Source: Manduca sexta
Lineage: Eukaryota; Arthropoda; Insecta; Lepidoptera; Sphingidae
NCBI RefSeq assembly: GCF_014839805.1
Contig: NC_051138.1
Location: 13,576,983 to 13,640,982, forward strand
Direction: 5' to 3'
DNA: 64,000 bases
The translations under genes were made by a program, and so were the position numbers. Below the pieces are notes generated by a model. It did not search any database, was not told the DNA's origin, and saw nothing but the letters and a program-made list of their open reading frames with translations. Below are positions 23,655 through 35,710 of the stretch, in pieces. Positions within the stretch are counted from its first letter, which is position 1. Each line of letters begins with the position of its first letter.

Positions 23655-23895
23655 TTGTATTGACTCTAGAATTATTGTTCAGATTGTCGTTTCTGCGCAT
23701 GGGTTGATACCAAAGAGCGTCGACCAACATCTTCGGAAGCTCTCAATTGGCCATTGGGTCGGAGGTCAGATGCTGTATTGTATTGTCAGGCAGTACTGCT
23801 GGACACGGTGCGCATTGTGAGGAGTTTCCTCACTTTGAATCCCTAACCGCCAGTGGCCTGAGTGTTGAGCTTTGCCATCGGAGGGTCATTAATCA
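23655..23895. repeat. Family D repeat, copy 2
   Basis: Matches 19920-20140 (see there): 'attattgttcagattgtcg', 'gtcgaccaacatcttcgga', 'actgctggacacggtgcgc', 'cctcactttgaatccctaac'. Confidence 0.55.
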
Positions 23896-24343
23896 TGTTT
23901 TTTTTTTCAAATATATATGTAATAATGTAAAAAAAAAACTTTAAAGTGAAAAGAATTGACATGTAATATAATATACATATTATATTTATATATAGACTAA
24001 TACAACAATATTTTCGTTGCAACCGTTGCTTGCAGAAATCATAAACAGAAAAGCAAGATTTAAGATTGCAGTTTATTAACGTCCAGATATTAGTTTCCAG
24101 CTTGCATATGCAGTTTATGGTGTACTAGAAAATTGTTCTTTACTGGATTTTCCACGGAAAGAGATAAAGGGAATTAAAAATAATGTGAGCATCAGTTCTT
24201 ATTACGGTGGAAAGGTGAATTGTTTTGGACAACTAAGATGCAAGTTTCTAACTGAGCGTTGTACGTGACCTAACAATTTAAATTATAGTATGTTCAAAGA
24301 CAAAATATATTAAGGTAGTTCTTGTGTGATTTGTGATATATTA
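23896..24343. other. No recognisable feature
   Basis: AT-rich, with TA-rich runs near 23965-23995. No gene seen. Confidence 0.5.
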
Positions 24344-24622
24344 GCGGCGGTAGCTTAGTTGTATGTGGGATGGACCGTCGAGACGAATGTCCGAAGGTTT
24401 CCAATTCCAAGAGAATACCTCTGATTATTCTAAAATTATATGTGTATTCTCTGTGAGTTATCTTTTGCATTAACGGTGAAGCAAAACATCGTGAAAAACC
24501 TGCTTACCTAAGAAGTTCTCTGTAGGAATTTGGAGAGTGTGAAGTCTACCAATCCGCACTAAACCAGCGTGGTGGATTAAGGCCTTATCTCTCTCAGTAG
24601 TAGAGGAGGCCCGTGTTCAGCA
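24344..24622 (+). repeat. SINE family A, old copy without tail
   Basis: Recognisable head ('gcggcggtagcttagttg') and body, but with many substitutions and small deletions. It stops at 'cccgtgttcagcag' without the (att)n tail. Probably an older insertion. Confidence 0.75.
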
Positions 24623-26589
24623 GCTCGCCATTGTATTCTTGTACAAATGCACAGCATTGCTGACCTCCCTTAAAAATACATACATTAATGTATTTGCTTG
24701 CTCGCATGCATATATATATATATATATTGTTTTAAATTGTTATAAACGTTTTTATAGTGCTGCCAAATCACGTGGCAATTTCCATCGCATAAGAAACTCT
24801 AGTGTTTTTCACTTCAAAACCAGTTCATAAAAATCTCATTTATTTACTTATTTTTTTTCTACACTAAAGGGTGTACTCAATCCTAATAAATCCCATGGAA
24901 CCAGACCACTTTATTAACCTAATATGTACAATATTGCGCTTTTGGTTTATTTACATAACAAAGCATACTCAAAGCGCTTTAACCGAAATGACACGAACAA
25001 TATGTGTATTTATTTGTTAAAATATTTGTTCAATATTAACTCGTGTTTTAAAAATGATCAAATTTGGAAAACGTAATTGTTTGTCACAAAAAAGCTGAAC
25101 AAATAAAAAAAATCAATTTAATCGCCATTAAATATTTGTCTCCGTACCAACAGTTTTTTCTTCACGAAAATAACCTTCGGAGAGTTTACTTTATTTTATA
25201 TAAAACAAAGTAATATTTCGACTAAACTTACTCGGCAGAAGCGTTTTGAAGTTTTGATTTTGTTCAGCTATTTTTGGGTCTGACTGTACATTAAAACGGT
25301 TTTCTAGTAAAATCTTGGACAGAGATTTTATTACTTCTTAGGAACATATCTATATAACAAGTGAAATAACCGCCTAACCTATAGCAATAAAAGTAAATAC
25401 GAATGCAAAATAATAGTCACCAAATATTTTCTAAGCCTCACATATGAAGAAACCGAGTCTCCCATTCATACTTCACTCTAAAACCTTTAATCCCCATATC
25501 ACCGATAACACATACACACACGAACACACACACCGCTCACACACACACACAGAGAAATAAAAAAAATATGCTTTTTAATTTACGACGTGCGTGAGAGCCA
25601 TTGAAAGATACTTTACACTAGTATTGGATAACTGTTAATGGACTAAATACTCCGCCATCTAACACCACAGTGACGTGAATCGATGAGTTTTACACGGAAC
25701 AATTCTTTTGTAATCTACCCTCACGTATTTTGTTGAAGTTCACTACAAAACCAAGACCTATAATTCTATGTACTCTTATACGTATAGATGTACAGTGCTT
25801 TAAACATAAATCAAACATTGATTTATCCATAAACGATATAAATAATTTTATTGCAGTAACATGCAGTTGCATCAAGATCAAGATCGCACTCTATCAACTT
25901 TCACCAACGTCCAGCGAAACATATTTGGAATCACTATAGCCCGAACTATAGTAACCAAAAGAAACTCAAAGACAATGATAGTACTACTAAAAAGATTGAT
26001 CTGTCAGCGAGAAAGAAAAACGAGTGCGCAGAGCGACGATTTTTCTTTACTTTGTCTACAGTTTCTTTTGTCTGTACAGTCAGGGCTTGATTTCGTATAA
26101 TTGCTATCTATGTATCTGAATGCTTTGCAGTCTTTATAACTTTTCAAGTCATACATACATGCTTACATAGACCCTCACGCTCTCATCCCATACGGGTGGA
26201 CAGAGACTATTGAGCGACAAATGCTAGGATCTTGAAACACCTCTTTCGCCTCTTCCACATGCATGGATTTCTCTTACATTTTCGCCAATTGATTGATTAA
26301 ACTATAAATATTTAAGTATGCATTACTTTTTCATGCCAGGTACAAAACATTGTGTTAATTTATATTATCAACAAATAAATTTATAGATTTCAATCTGTAT
26401 CTTTACTTTACCTATCTCGTTAGGTGATTCATGCAATTAAATCTTCTTCAATGCAAGCTTAAAGGTCTTTCGTAGGTAGAATCATACAATATACATACAG
26501 GCCCTTACGAACCCCACATATACCTTATTAAATGGTTGGTGGCTGTATTAGAGATTTCATCTGTTTAAATGCAAGTTACTATGCTGTGG
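24623..26589. other. No recognisable gene
   Basis: AT-rich. Contains a (TA)n run at about 24710-24727 and a CA-rich patch (acacac blocks) at about 25507-25552. The overlapping open frames at 25690-26100 lie on both strands and lack motifs. Confidence 0.5.
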
Positions 26590-26645
26590 CTGTTTCTGCC
26601 GCCAAGCTTGTATTTTACTCTCATGTTCTAGTTGGAGGGTTAAAG
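26590..26645 (+). repeat. Family C fragment
   Basis: A short block, 'tttctgccgccaagc' followed by a 'tgttctagttggagggt'-like stretch, matches the interior of family C at 19671-19722. Highly diverged. Confidence 0.35.
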
Positions 26646-26719
26646 TCAATATTGGAAATAACGGTACATCAAATGTGTAAAAGCGAAGTTGACTAGATTA
26701 GCTTGCCATTCAGTTATAA

Positions 26720-27030
26720 CAGCCCTGTATTATATACTGTCCCACTGCTGAGCACGGGCCTCCTCTACTCCTGAGAGGAATTAGGCCTTAGTCCACTACG
26801 CTGGCCTAGTGCGGATTGGTAGACTTCACACACCCTCGAAATTCCTAAAGAGAACTTCTCAGGTATACATGTTTCCTCACGACGTTTTCCTTCACCGTTA
26901 AACCAAGCGATAATTCACTAAGAATACACACATAATTTTTTTGAAAAACCAGAGGTGTGTGCCCTTGGGATTTGAACCTACGGACATTCGTCTCGGCAGT
27001 CCGTTCCACAACCAACTAGGCTATCGCCGC
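26720..27030 (-). repeat. SINE family A, minus strand
   Basis: Reverse complement shows the complete head, body and 'cccgtgctcagcagtggg' tail, lacking the (att)n run. Imperfect 17-bp flanks (cttgccattcagttata at 26702-26718; ctcgccattcaattata at 27043-27059) look like a decayed target duplication. Confidence 0.85.
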
Positions 27031-27059
27031 TTCTAACATACACTCGCCATTCAATTATA

Positions 27060-28144
27060 CAAAAAGTATTCTGCTCCAATTCAGCTCTTAGAGTTATCCA
27101 TCACAAAATACCAAAGCCCACTTTTTGATGCAAGTAGCTGGCGCAGACCAATTCTCAACAAACATGATATTAATGGAAATCAGCATAAAATATGTACATA
27201 TTATTACTTCTGAGAAATCTTAAAGATTCGCAATACCCGGGGAATACAACTAGCGATTTGCATCACAAAAGTCTCTCTCTTCAATGCGTAATGTTTTAAA
27301 ATCTTAACAGACTGATTCAACGACATCACAATAAGAAATCTTAATGGAATCCGATAAATCGTTAGCAGCTGACCCATTTTTATATTGTTATACCGTTCAT
27401 TTTTTATGATTAAAATTTAAATAGCTTTGCATATTCTTTGATCGTGTTCAAGTCAATTTTCGAATATAATACATATATTTATTATATTATAACTATGTGA
27501 TTGGTGGAATTTAAATCTTATATTATAAAAAATCTATTAAAAAACATTTCGTTTGTCTTCACCTTACGAAATAATTCTTATTGAAAATCATACTCTGAGT
27601 CATAGTTTTAAAACTGTGCTTTGTGAGTTAAGAATTATATTAAATAGAAGATAAAAGTAACGAATAAATGATTACTCAAATCTTTTGCTAGACGCACAAA
27701 AACTGATTTTGTAAACTTTATCAAATTGAGTTGATTTGTGAACTTTGTAGTTCGTCAGGCCTTTTTAATATTTAATTTTTGATTTTGTTACACAAAAACT
27801 TTAAAATGTCTTTTGCATAATGAAGAAATAGTGGTCTGTAGACAAATTAAGGCACAGCTGTTGAAAAAGTAAGTTCTTCTAAAATAAACACTTACTATAT
27901 TTTTACCATATCTCTGTTAAAAATGTATAGGCAAATAGAAATAGTTTCGTCCCCTAACGTAGCTCATGAAAGGTGAGTGTATACGTCTGTTTTTTTTTTC
28001 GGCGGTCAAAAATACGTTATCGCTGCCATCATTAGGGCGTTAATGGAATGGTTTTGTTGAGTATACGTCTCTGGCTGCCACTGAAAGTGTAAAAGTCGTA
28101 CTAAACTTCGGTTTATGAAAAGTAAAAAGAGAAAAAGCAGTAAT

Positions 28145-28175
<31 letters not shown>

Positions 28176-28400
28176 CGTGTGGGTGTTTAAAGAGAAGACG
28201 TGTTTTTTGAAGTTCCATATTTAATTAAATATATACATAGAATCATTTAATAATAGGGAACAAAAATTACTCTATACGTACTCAGTTTATTAAAGTTGCA
28301 GTACACATATTTATTGCACTTTATGTAACAGATACATAAGCATACACCTGCCAGCGTATCACTTCACACTTGGTCTAAAGTAAAGTTTATACCGAAAACC
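27060..28400. other. AT-rich DNA upstream of the LINE
   Basis: No gene. A 30-base T run lies at about 28147-28176. The stretch 27960-28400 may belong to the 5' UTR of the LINE, but its 5' boundary cannot be placed without a second copy. Confidence 0.4.
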
Positions 28401-29150
28401 ATGTCGCAACTTGCTGACATTCAGAGCACCCAGAATAAGCTAGAAGAGAGCTTCTCGCGGAGAATGGCTGAATTGGAGGCACAACTGCAGTCTGGAGGGA
28501 CAGCCAAGGACACCATTTCACGCGTTGCCGAAGAGTTTCGGACCTTCAGGGAGTTGGTGTACAATATGCTCGGACTACTAAGGCAGCAAATCACAGAATG
28601 CACCCGCACCGTTGACGCCTTGGAGACCAGGCACCGCCGGAAATCTCTTCTCTTCCTTGGAGTGACGGAAGAGGCAAAGGAAGATTGTACCTCGGCTATT
28701 ATAAACATACTCCATAACTCCATGACTTTAAAAGATTTATCTGCGGTTCATATCTCAGCTTGTCATAGAATCGGAACACCCAGCAAAGATCATCCTCGGC
28801 CAATTCTAGTCAGGTTCACCAAGCTTGACCAACGATCTTCAGTTTGGAGGGCTAAAACTAAGCTTAAGGGATCATCCGTTTCTGTGAAGGAGTTTCTGAC
28901 TCGACCTAGGCAGCTGGCTTCCGCCAAAGCTCGACAGCATTTCGGGATGCGTGCATGTTGGTCTCAAGACGGTGTTATAGTTGTCAAGGTGCCAGATGGT
29001 AACCGCCTGAAGATAACTTCTTGCGACGATTTGAAGGTGCTTACAGCGAAGTATCCCAAGGCAACGGCCACCTCTTCGCCTGCGCGCCAAACCGGTGGTG
29101 GTGCTATCGGAACGTCGAAAACGAGCACAAAACCACGCAGACTATATTGA
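28401..29150 (+). CDS. LINE ORF1 protein (nucleic-acid-binding, non-LTR retrotransposon)
   Basis: 249 residues. Residues 1-75 are rich in heptad-like charged and leucine patterns and probably form a coiled coil. From residue 79 (RRKSLLFLGV) follows a domain resembling the RRM-like core of L1-type ORF1 proteins, with the conserved patch CHRIG (121-125), PRPILVRF (132-139) and the WRAKTKLKG block (149-157). A basic C-terminus follows. Such proteins coat the element RNA and act as nucleic-acid chaperones. The frame is intact from ATG to stop, with no zinc knuckle seen. It sits 389 bases upstream of ORF2 on the same strand. The identity as LINE ORF1 rests on this motif pattern and on position. 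Confidence 0.82.
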   Translation: MSQLADIQSTQNKLEESFSRRMAELEAQLQSGGTAKDTISRVAEEFRTFRELVYNMLGLLRQQITECTRTVDALETRHRRKSLLFLGVTEEAKEDCTSAIINILHNSMTLKDLSAVHISACHRIGTPSKDHPRPILVRFTKLDQRSSVWRAKTKLKGSSVSVKEFLTRPRQLASAKARQHFGMRACWSQDGVIVVKVPDGNRLKITSCDDLKVLTAKYPKATATSSPARQTGGGAIGTSKTSTKPRRLY

Positions 29151-29539
29151 CTTCGCGTTTAGTATTTTTAATTTTATTTCCGAACCTTTTTTTTTACAGT
29201 AGTCAGTGTTATTACCTTTCTTTTTATTACCCTTATTTTTTTTTTTTTTGTAACTGTCAAATTTGAATGCATGTATGGCCAACATAATAATAATTAATAA
29301 TGACATCTGACAAATAACACTTAACACTTCGTTCGGAAATTTGTACTTTTACAATGGAACCTTACAACTTGTTTTTCTTTTTTTTTTTATTATATCTGTC
29401 TAAGGCTGGCGGGTAATGCAATAGTGATATTTGTGCTGGTACGTATATTTTATTACTTTTATTTTATCTGTTTACCAATTTTAATATATATTTGTGTTTA
29501 GTATAATTATTTTTATTATCTATATAATTTTATTCATTT
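29151..29539 (+). other. Inter-ORF spacer of the LINE
   Basis: 389 bases, very AT-rich, with several T runs (29188, 29238, 29374). It has no open frame linking ORF1 to ORF2. This is unusually long for a two-ORF LINE, where the frames usually overlap or nearly touch. Confidence 0.7.
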
Positions 29540-30979
29540 ATGGATTCAGATAATGAATCTTTCCATTCCGCTCTTGAATCTGCTACTCTGAGCAGCGATG
29601 ACAGCTTTTCCTCGGTGACTATGGGGCTGGGGGACCAGGTGCGACAAACATTCAACACGCATTTGTGCCATAGTTTTAACGTGTGTCATATAAATGCCCA
29701 AAGCATTCCTAGTCACTACAGTGACCTGTCAGAGGCGTTCACTGACGCCGATGCTCATGCCATCTTGGTTTCTGAGACTTGGCTCAAACCTCACCTTCCT
29801 TCTGCTATTTATCCTCTTCCAGGCTTCATACTATTGCGTAACGACAGAGTTGAAAAAAGAGGAGGTGGCGTTGCAATATATCTGCGAAACAATTTACCCT
29901 TTAAAATTGTTGCCTCTTCCTCTAATTCACCTACGGTAGAATATCTTTTCCTTGAGGTTTGGGTCAATGGAGCAAAAACTGTTCTTGGTGTCGTTTACTG
30001 TCCTCCTTCTACAGATTACTTCTCCAGTTTCGAATCGATTCTGGAATCTTTAGGATCCCAATATGCACACCACATCATCATGGGAGATTTTAATACCAAT
30101 ATTCTCAATCTCCACTGCCCTCGTTCCCGTAAACTCCTTAATATAGTTGAGTCAGCATGTTTACATGTTTTACCTTTGCTTGCGACCCACCATAACATTG
30201 ATGGTAAAGATACTTGGCTCGATCTTATCCTCACCTCCAATCCCGCCCTTGTTTCCCGCCATGGACAATATCTTGCACCTGGCTTCTCTCATCATGACCT
30301 TATTTTCCTGTCCTATATCCTTAAACCCCCCAAATCCTCGCCTAAGATTCTGCGCATGCGTTGTTTTGGTCGCATGGATATGAATAAACTGTGCAGGGAT
30401 GCCGCGGCTTTAAACTGGGATCCATTGAGGGCAGCATCTACAGTGGACGAAAAAGTCCAGATCTTCAATAATAAGATTCTCGAACTTTACGATGTCCACG
30501 CTCCCATCAGGAATGTGAAGTTCAAGCGTCCTCCTGCGCCGTGGTTGACAAATGGTGTTCGAATGGCGATGAGGCGTCGAAATCGGGCTTTCCGTACATT
30601 TAAGAAAGATCGCACAGACGATAACTGGGTCTCCTATAAACGTGCTAGGAATCGGTGCAACCAGATGATACGTAATGCTAAACGCCGCCATATTCTCAAT
30701 AACATAACCTCCTCCTCTGCAGCTAATATCTGGAAATTCCTTCGAACTCTAGGTATCGGTAAAGCGAAGCACTTGGAATTTCAGGGGACAATTGGTTTGG
30801 ATGATATCAATGAGCACTTCACAACTTTCTCCAAACTGGATCACCAAACCAAGCATCGTACCTTGAACTTCTTAGCTGCACTCCCTCATCCTAACATCAG
30901 TCCCTTTTGCTTTTCTCCAGTAGCTTCTGAGGAGATCAAAAACAATACTCTCTATAAAATCCAATTCTACAGGATGTGA
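29540..30979 (+). pseudogene. LINE ORF2, endonuclease half (frameshifted)
   Basis: 479 codons up to a premature stop. The N-terminal half is an APE-type endonuclease that nicks the target DNA: HINAQS (N52), SETW (E79), GGGVAIY (108-114), the metal-binding GDFNTN (D183, N185), and the SHHDLI block (250-255). The linker to the RT is rich in basic residues. Near 30945-30960 the frame shifts by one, so the natural continuation lies in the frame of the next entry, and this frame closes at 30979. The start ATG is the first in frame. It is a relic in this copy, but very well preserved. Confidence 0.85.
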
Positions 30980-32483
30980 TAACATAAGCCGCCGAATGAT
31001 CATCACTATCCTTGACCATATCCTTCCAGCAATATATGACATCATTAATAGTTCCTTTAGAACCGGGGTTTTTCCGTCGTCCTGGCGGAAAGCCCATGTT
31101 ATTCCTCTCCCAAAAATCCCTAACCCATCTCTTGTTAATCACTTTCGTCCTATATCTCTTCTTCCCTTCTTATCCAAGGTGCTGGAAGCCTGTGCCCATA
31201 AACAATTGTCTAGATTCATTCACCTGAATAATCTATTGAGTCCCTTGCAGTCTGGATTCAGGCCTGGTTACAGCACCATCACTGCTCTCCTTAAAGTGAC
31301 TGACGATATTAGGAGCGGAATGCAGGACACCAAAGTCACCGTGTTGACGTTGATTGACTTTTCAAACGCTTTTAATACCGTCAATCACGACATCTTGCTA
31401 TCTATCCTTTCCCACTTGATGATCTCTAACGATGCGCTGGATTGGTTCTCAACTTATCTTCGAGGACGTCAGCAGTCGGTACGTTTTAGTGAATCTTTCT
31501 CACATTGGCGCAACCTTGACTCTGGTGTTCCTCAAGGCGGTATACTATCTCCTTTACTATTCTCCATATTTATTAACTCCATAACCCAAAACCTTCAGTG
31601 TGCGTATCATCTGTATGCTGACGATCTACAAATATATGCTCAATCTAGTGTCGATGATGTGTCCACTGCTATTGAAAAATTGAATAGAGATCTGAGCAAT
31701 ATCAAAAAATGGTCCGATCGCTATGGCCTAACTGTGAATCCCAACAAATGTCAAGCCATAATTGTAGGCAGTTCGCGGTTAGTTCGGAGGCTAGATATGC
31801 AGTCACTGCCTCCAATTCATTATAATGGTTCTGTTATCTCTCTGTGCAGCACTGTAAAAAACCTAGGGTTACATATAGATAACACATTTAGCTGGCAAGC
31901 CCAAGTGACCTCAGTTTGCCAGAGAGTTACGGGCATCCTGCGTGCTTTATATCGTCTGAAGAATTTTCTCCCCTGTAAAACCAAGATGATGCTTGTGCAG
32001 AGCTTAATCTTTCCTATCCTCGACTATGGTGATGTGTGCTATTTGGATCTGAATGCAGACTTACTCAATAAACTGGACCGTCTTCTAAATAACTGCATTC
32101 GATTCATCTTTGATCTCCGCAAGTATGACCACGTTTCATCTTGCCGCTCTCAGCTTAAATGGTTACCTATTCGTCAGCGCCGAAATCTGCGCACTCTGAC
32201 GACGCTTTTTTCCTTTATCACCTCCCCTACTCCTCCTACTTACTTAATATCTAAATTTCAATATTTGGGTTCCAACCACGAGAAAAACCTGCGTTCTGCC
32301 GATAACCTTCTACTCCAATGTCCTTCTCATACTTCTGACTTCATCCATTCTTCCTTCACTGTCCAATCTATACTACTTTGGAATACGCTCCCCTCGGAAA
32401 TCAGGACGTCCACTAACAGGTTCACTTTCAAATCTAAAGTTCGGATGCTCCTCGCCAATAGTGTAGCAGATTCTCAAACATAA
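30952..32483 (+). pseudogene. LINE ORF2, reverse transcriptase half
   Basis: In frame from about 30952; the first ATG is at 30996. Counting from that ATG: FRPISLLP (50-57), SGFRPGYST (86-94), motif A with aspartate D121 (TLIDFSNAF), motif B SGVPQGGILSP (176-186), and motif C YADD (207-210). The catalytic aspartates are therefore all present. The C-terminal part (LDYGD... to the end) is the thumb and tail typical of the Jockey superfamily. It has no start of its own: it is the downstream part of ORF2 detached by the frameshift near 30950. No other stop interrupts its 495 codons. Confidence 0.87.
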
Positions 32484-32705
32484 AAGTCTCTGGAAATTAT
32501 TTTATTTTATATTAAGTATATATTTTATAGTTTAAGTATATCTTTATTTAAGTAGAATGTTTGTTTTATATAATATATGTTTTGTCTTATTTATTTTTAT
32601 ATACCTACACCCACATTGTCTCATCTCTGCATCACCCAAAGGTTGACTGTTAGAAAATGCCTCAGGCATTAAGTCCACCTGTATACATTTACTGTATATA
32701 AAGTT

Positions 32706-32731
32706 TAAATAAATAAATAAATAAATAAATA
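32706..32731 (+). repeat. (TAAA)n tail of the LINE
   Basis: About six tetranucleotide units close the 3' UTR of the LINE. Simple-repeat tails of this kind mark the 3' end of many CR1/Jockey-type insertions. Confidence 0.8.
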
Positions 32732-32733
32732 AT

Positions 32734-33234
32734 TCTATTTATAAATAAACGTTGACGTATTGACAGAATTCGTAAATACAATGCTTCAATTAACTAAGCA
32801 GATACATAGATACATAAAAGGATTACGCTAAGAAACGTTTTCCATTGGACTTACACTGATTACTTCTATTCATCCGTTGGTCACCCAAGTCGCAGTCTGT
32901 CTTGCATGGTTCACACAAGACCAGATAAATAGGTTTAAATAACTACAGAAATATTTCAGGATGATAGGCTAGGCCGCTAGTCTCTAATTCGATACCTAAA
33001 GCATATTTTATGAGTGTTTTGTATATGTTGGAAGGGAATTTTGAAATCTTTATGTATTGACATGATTTGAAATGGAATATTAATAAATTGTAGTGTTTTA
33101 ATAAATGGACTGATATTAGGAGAGAATTTTGAAAGGTGCATTTTTGTGGTTTGGAATGGAAGACTAATAACTTGACTGATGTGAAACATAGCCCGCTTAT
33201 AACACTGGTGTCTGATGTCATATTGCATAAATCT
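32734..33234. other. No recognisable feature
   Basis: AT-rich flank between the LINE tail and the next SINE. Confidence 0.5.
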
Positions 33235-33257
33235 TTAGATAAATGTAAAAGATAAAA

Positions 33258-33588
33258 GCGGCGATGGCCTAGTTGGGTGTGGAACGGACTGCCGAGACGA
33301 ATGCCCGTAGGTTCAAATCCCAAGGGCACACACCTCTAACTTTTCTAAAAAATCATGTGTGTATTCTTTGTGAATTTATCGTTCGTTTAACGGTGAAGGA
33401 AAACATCGTGAAGAAACCTGCACATCTGAGAAGTTCTCTATAGGAATTTCGAAGGTGTGAGAAGTCTACCAATCCGCACTAGGCCAGCGTGATGGACTAA
33501 GGCCTAATCCCTCTCAGTAGACTACAGGAAGCCCGTGCTCAGCAGTGGGCAAGTATATAATACAGGGCTGATATTATTATTATTACTA
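33258..33588 (+). repeat. SINE family A
   Basis: A complete copy with the head 'gcggcgatggcctagttg', a B box and an (att)n tail. A 12-bp flank ttagataaatgt is repeated at 33235-33246 and 33589-33600. Eleven extra bases lie between the left flank and the conserved SINE start. Confidence 0.86.
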
Positions 33589-33734
33589 TTAGATAAATGT
33601 CTAGTTATAAAACAACCCTGAATCACAATAGGTGGTAATCTTGGATTCTGGAAGTCTGCATCCACTATCCTCTCCTTTTTGTTTATAATTATTTATTTAA
33701 TACCGGTAACTGTCAATTTATTCCTGCATTCGTA

Positions 33735-34060
33735 TTTTTATCAATTATATCAAAATCCGTTCAGTAGTTGTGTGAACAAATAGAAGACTTTTACGTTTAT
33801 AACTCAACACCTGCGTAAAAAATCTTTTTTACTACAAAATTCTGCATAATACGACGCTAGGGCCGCTTATTTAATTTTCGGAGAAATTAATTATCTCATA
33901 TAAGAGTAAATTACCGCGGTAAAAATTGGCCTATGTGTTAATTTAGATCCACTCTTGTCCCAAATTTCATTCAAATCCGTTGAGTTGTTGCTAGATTACT
34001 TCTAACAAACACACAAACATGCTAAACATTTTCGCATTTATAATATTATGTTGATTTAAG
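33735..34060 (+). repeat. Family F pieces
   Basis: Two 'aaatccgtt(c/g)agt(a/t)gtt' blocks (about 33750 and 33976) and the 3' end 'ttcgcatttataatatt' near 34029 mark two partial copies. Confidence 0.5.
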
Positions 34061-34524
34061 CAATTTTCATAGGATTCACAATATTAACATGAGAGATATA
34101 AAAAAAAAAACAAATTTCTCGTTTTATATGCCTAATCCCACCCCATTCCGTATATGGGATCCTGAAAAAGTACATTTTTGACATCTGTCGTTATCAAATT
34201 AAAGCAGTCATTTTGTATTGCATATGTAAGTTAATACACAGGCTACTGCGTAAGGTATTTTATTATAGTTAGTGTTTTGTTCATCTAACATGATTGACTT
34301 TCTATTATTTTATCAATTTTATACTTCTTACGAATGACAGTAAATTAATACGCTTCCTTATCGTGTTTATAGAGCGGAATCGACCTCGCAAAACGCCTTA
34401 CATATTTGATGCTATTTTTTCTGAAACTACATTGTTATTATTACAACAAAAAAATTGGTAATATCGAGTTTACTTCGTTTATTTTCTTTTACATAATCAA
34501 ATCAATCCAAAATAATTTTGACTA
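34061..34524. other. No recognisable feature
   Basis: AT-rich DNA, no gene seen. Confidence 0.5.
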
Positions 34525-34790
34525 GGTTTTTCCATTTTAAAACATTACTCAGTCGCAGCTCGGAGTCAAGAAGCTGGCGGTGTGATATCCCGTGCCTCGG
34601 AAAGCACGTAAAACCATCGGTCCTGCGCCTGATCTCTCTCCGGTCATGTCGGATTGCCGTCTCACCGAACTATGACAGTGAAGAAACAGAGAGTGCATCT
34701 GTATATTATGTACACACTTATGCACTATTATATGTTTTGGGAACCTTGCCGATATCCGTGAAGAATGACTACGAGGATTCAACGTGTCAA
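34525..34790 (+). repeat. SINE family S3, body
   Basis: Matches 47505-47872 in reverse complement: 'ttttccattttaaaacatt', 'gtgatatcccgtgcctcgg', 'ggtcctgcgcctgatc', 'gtcggattgccgtctcac'. The tRNA-like head is missing. The short open frame over it (34518-34799) is a by-product. Confidence 0.65.
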
Positions 34791-35542
34791 TTCAATTAAA
34801 ATTTAGAGATGATCGCATCATAGACTTTAGAATCTTTAACCGAATTATGTGGAAACTATCAACCCTAAGTTTAGTGTATGTAGCTTTAATATTCAATTAA
34901 GATTATTAAATTTATCAAACCATGAATTATATACACGACATTTTTTTGTTAAAAACATTTCCTCTTTAGTTATCCTGAAGATCAGGTCGCGTTAGCTATG
35001 GATTTGTACAATGTAACATTATGTAAGTTCAAACGTATTTACCCTGACATAAGGAGGCTTTATTCCGAGATAATAAGGTCTTACCTCGCACTTATCTTCG
35101 CTATTCTGTTGTTTTTATTTCATCCGGAAAACAGGGATAAAATAAAATCTCCTTTTTTTTCAAACCTTTTCGAACTCCGTGTATTGTAGACATAGCGAAT
35201 TTTTGATTTATCACCTGACATAGCCAATTTGCTAACCCATTTCTTTATTTTACAATCACTAATGCACGGGAAGATTATTTTCTGTCGAAATCATCATGAA
35301 TTATGATAAGTGGAAGACACAAGGGGAATTGTCGAAGGAAGAATAGCATGAGTGGTGGTTCAATGTCGATTCATGCTAAAGTACGAAAATGTAATTTGGA
35401 GTATTAGTTGTGAATTATTTCGGTTTTTTTATTATATCAGGCACATAGGCAATAAGTACCTATAGAACCATTTTTAATTGCATAATCGAGACTCCAGGCT
35501 GATATTGGGATAAAATAGTCTATAATCTCAATATCAGCAACT
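34791..35542. other. No recognisable feature
   Basis: AT-rich. The 63-codon open frame at 34998-35189 has no motif. Confidence 0.5.
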
Positions 35543-35700
35543 TTGTAGCCAGTGTTACTACTGGACATAATGGGACTTAACATTTCGTCTCAGGGTGGCG
35601 AGTGCAGCGGAATACCAGTCTTTGTAATTTAAGGTGTTGGTTGGGGCTGCTACTGTTTATGGGCGGTCGGAACTCGTTTCGTCATTGAAAGCAATAAAAA
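35543..35700 (+). repeat. Family C LINE tail, 5'-truncated
   Basis: Shares 'tttgtagccagtgttacta', 'actggacataatgggactta', 'tactgtttatgggcggtc' and the 'gtcattgaaagcaataaaaa' tail with other C copies. Confidence 0.65.
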
Positions 35701-35710
35701 TATATATATA

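Larger units (their letters stand above)
28401..32731 (+). mobile_element. Jockey-superfamily non-LTR retrotransposon (LINE), near full length
   Basis: Order: ORF1 (28401-29150), AT-rich spacer, ORF2 with APE-type endonuclease then reverse transcriptase (29540-32483), a 3' UTR of about 220 bases, and a (taaa)n tail at about 32706-32731. The single visible lesion is a frameshift near 30950. The CR1/Daphne/Kiri-type group is likely from the endonuclease and RT motifs, but I cannot fix the clade. The 5' end may extend to about 28180; no target duplication could be recognised. Confidence 0.85.
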
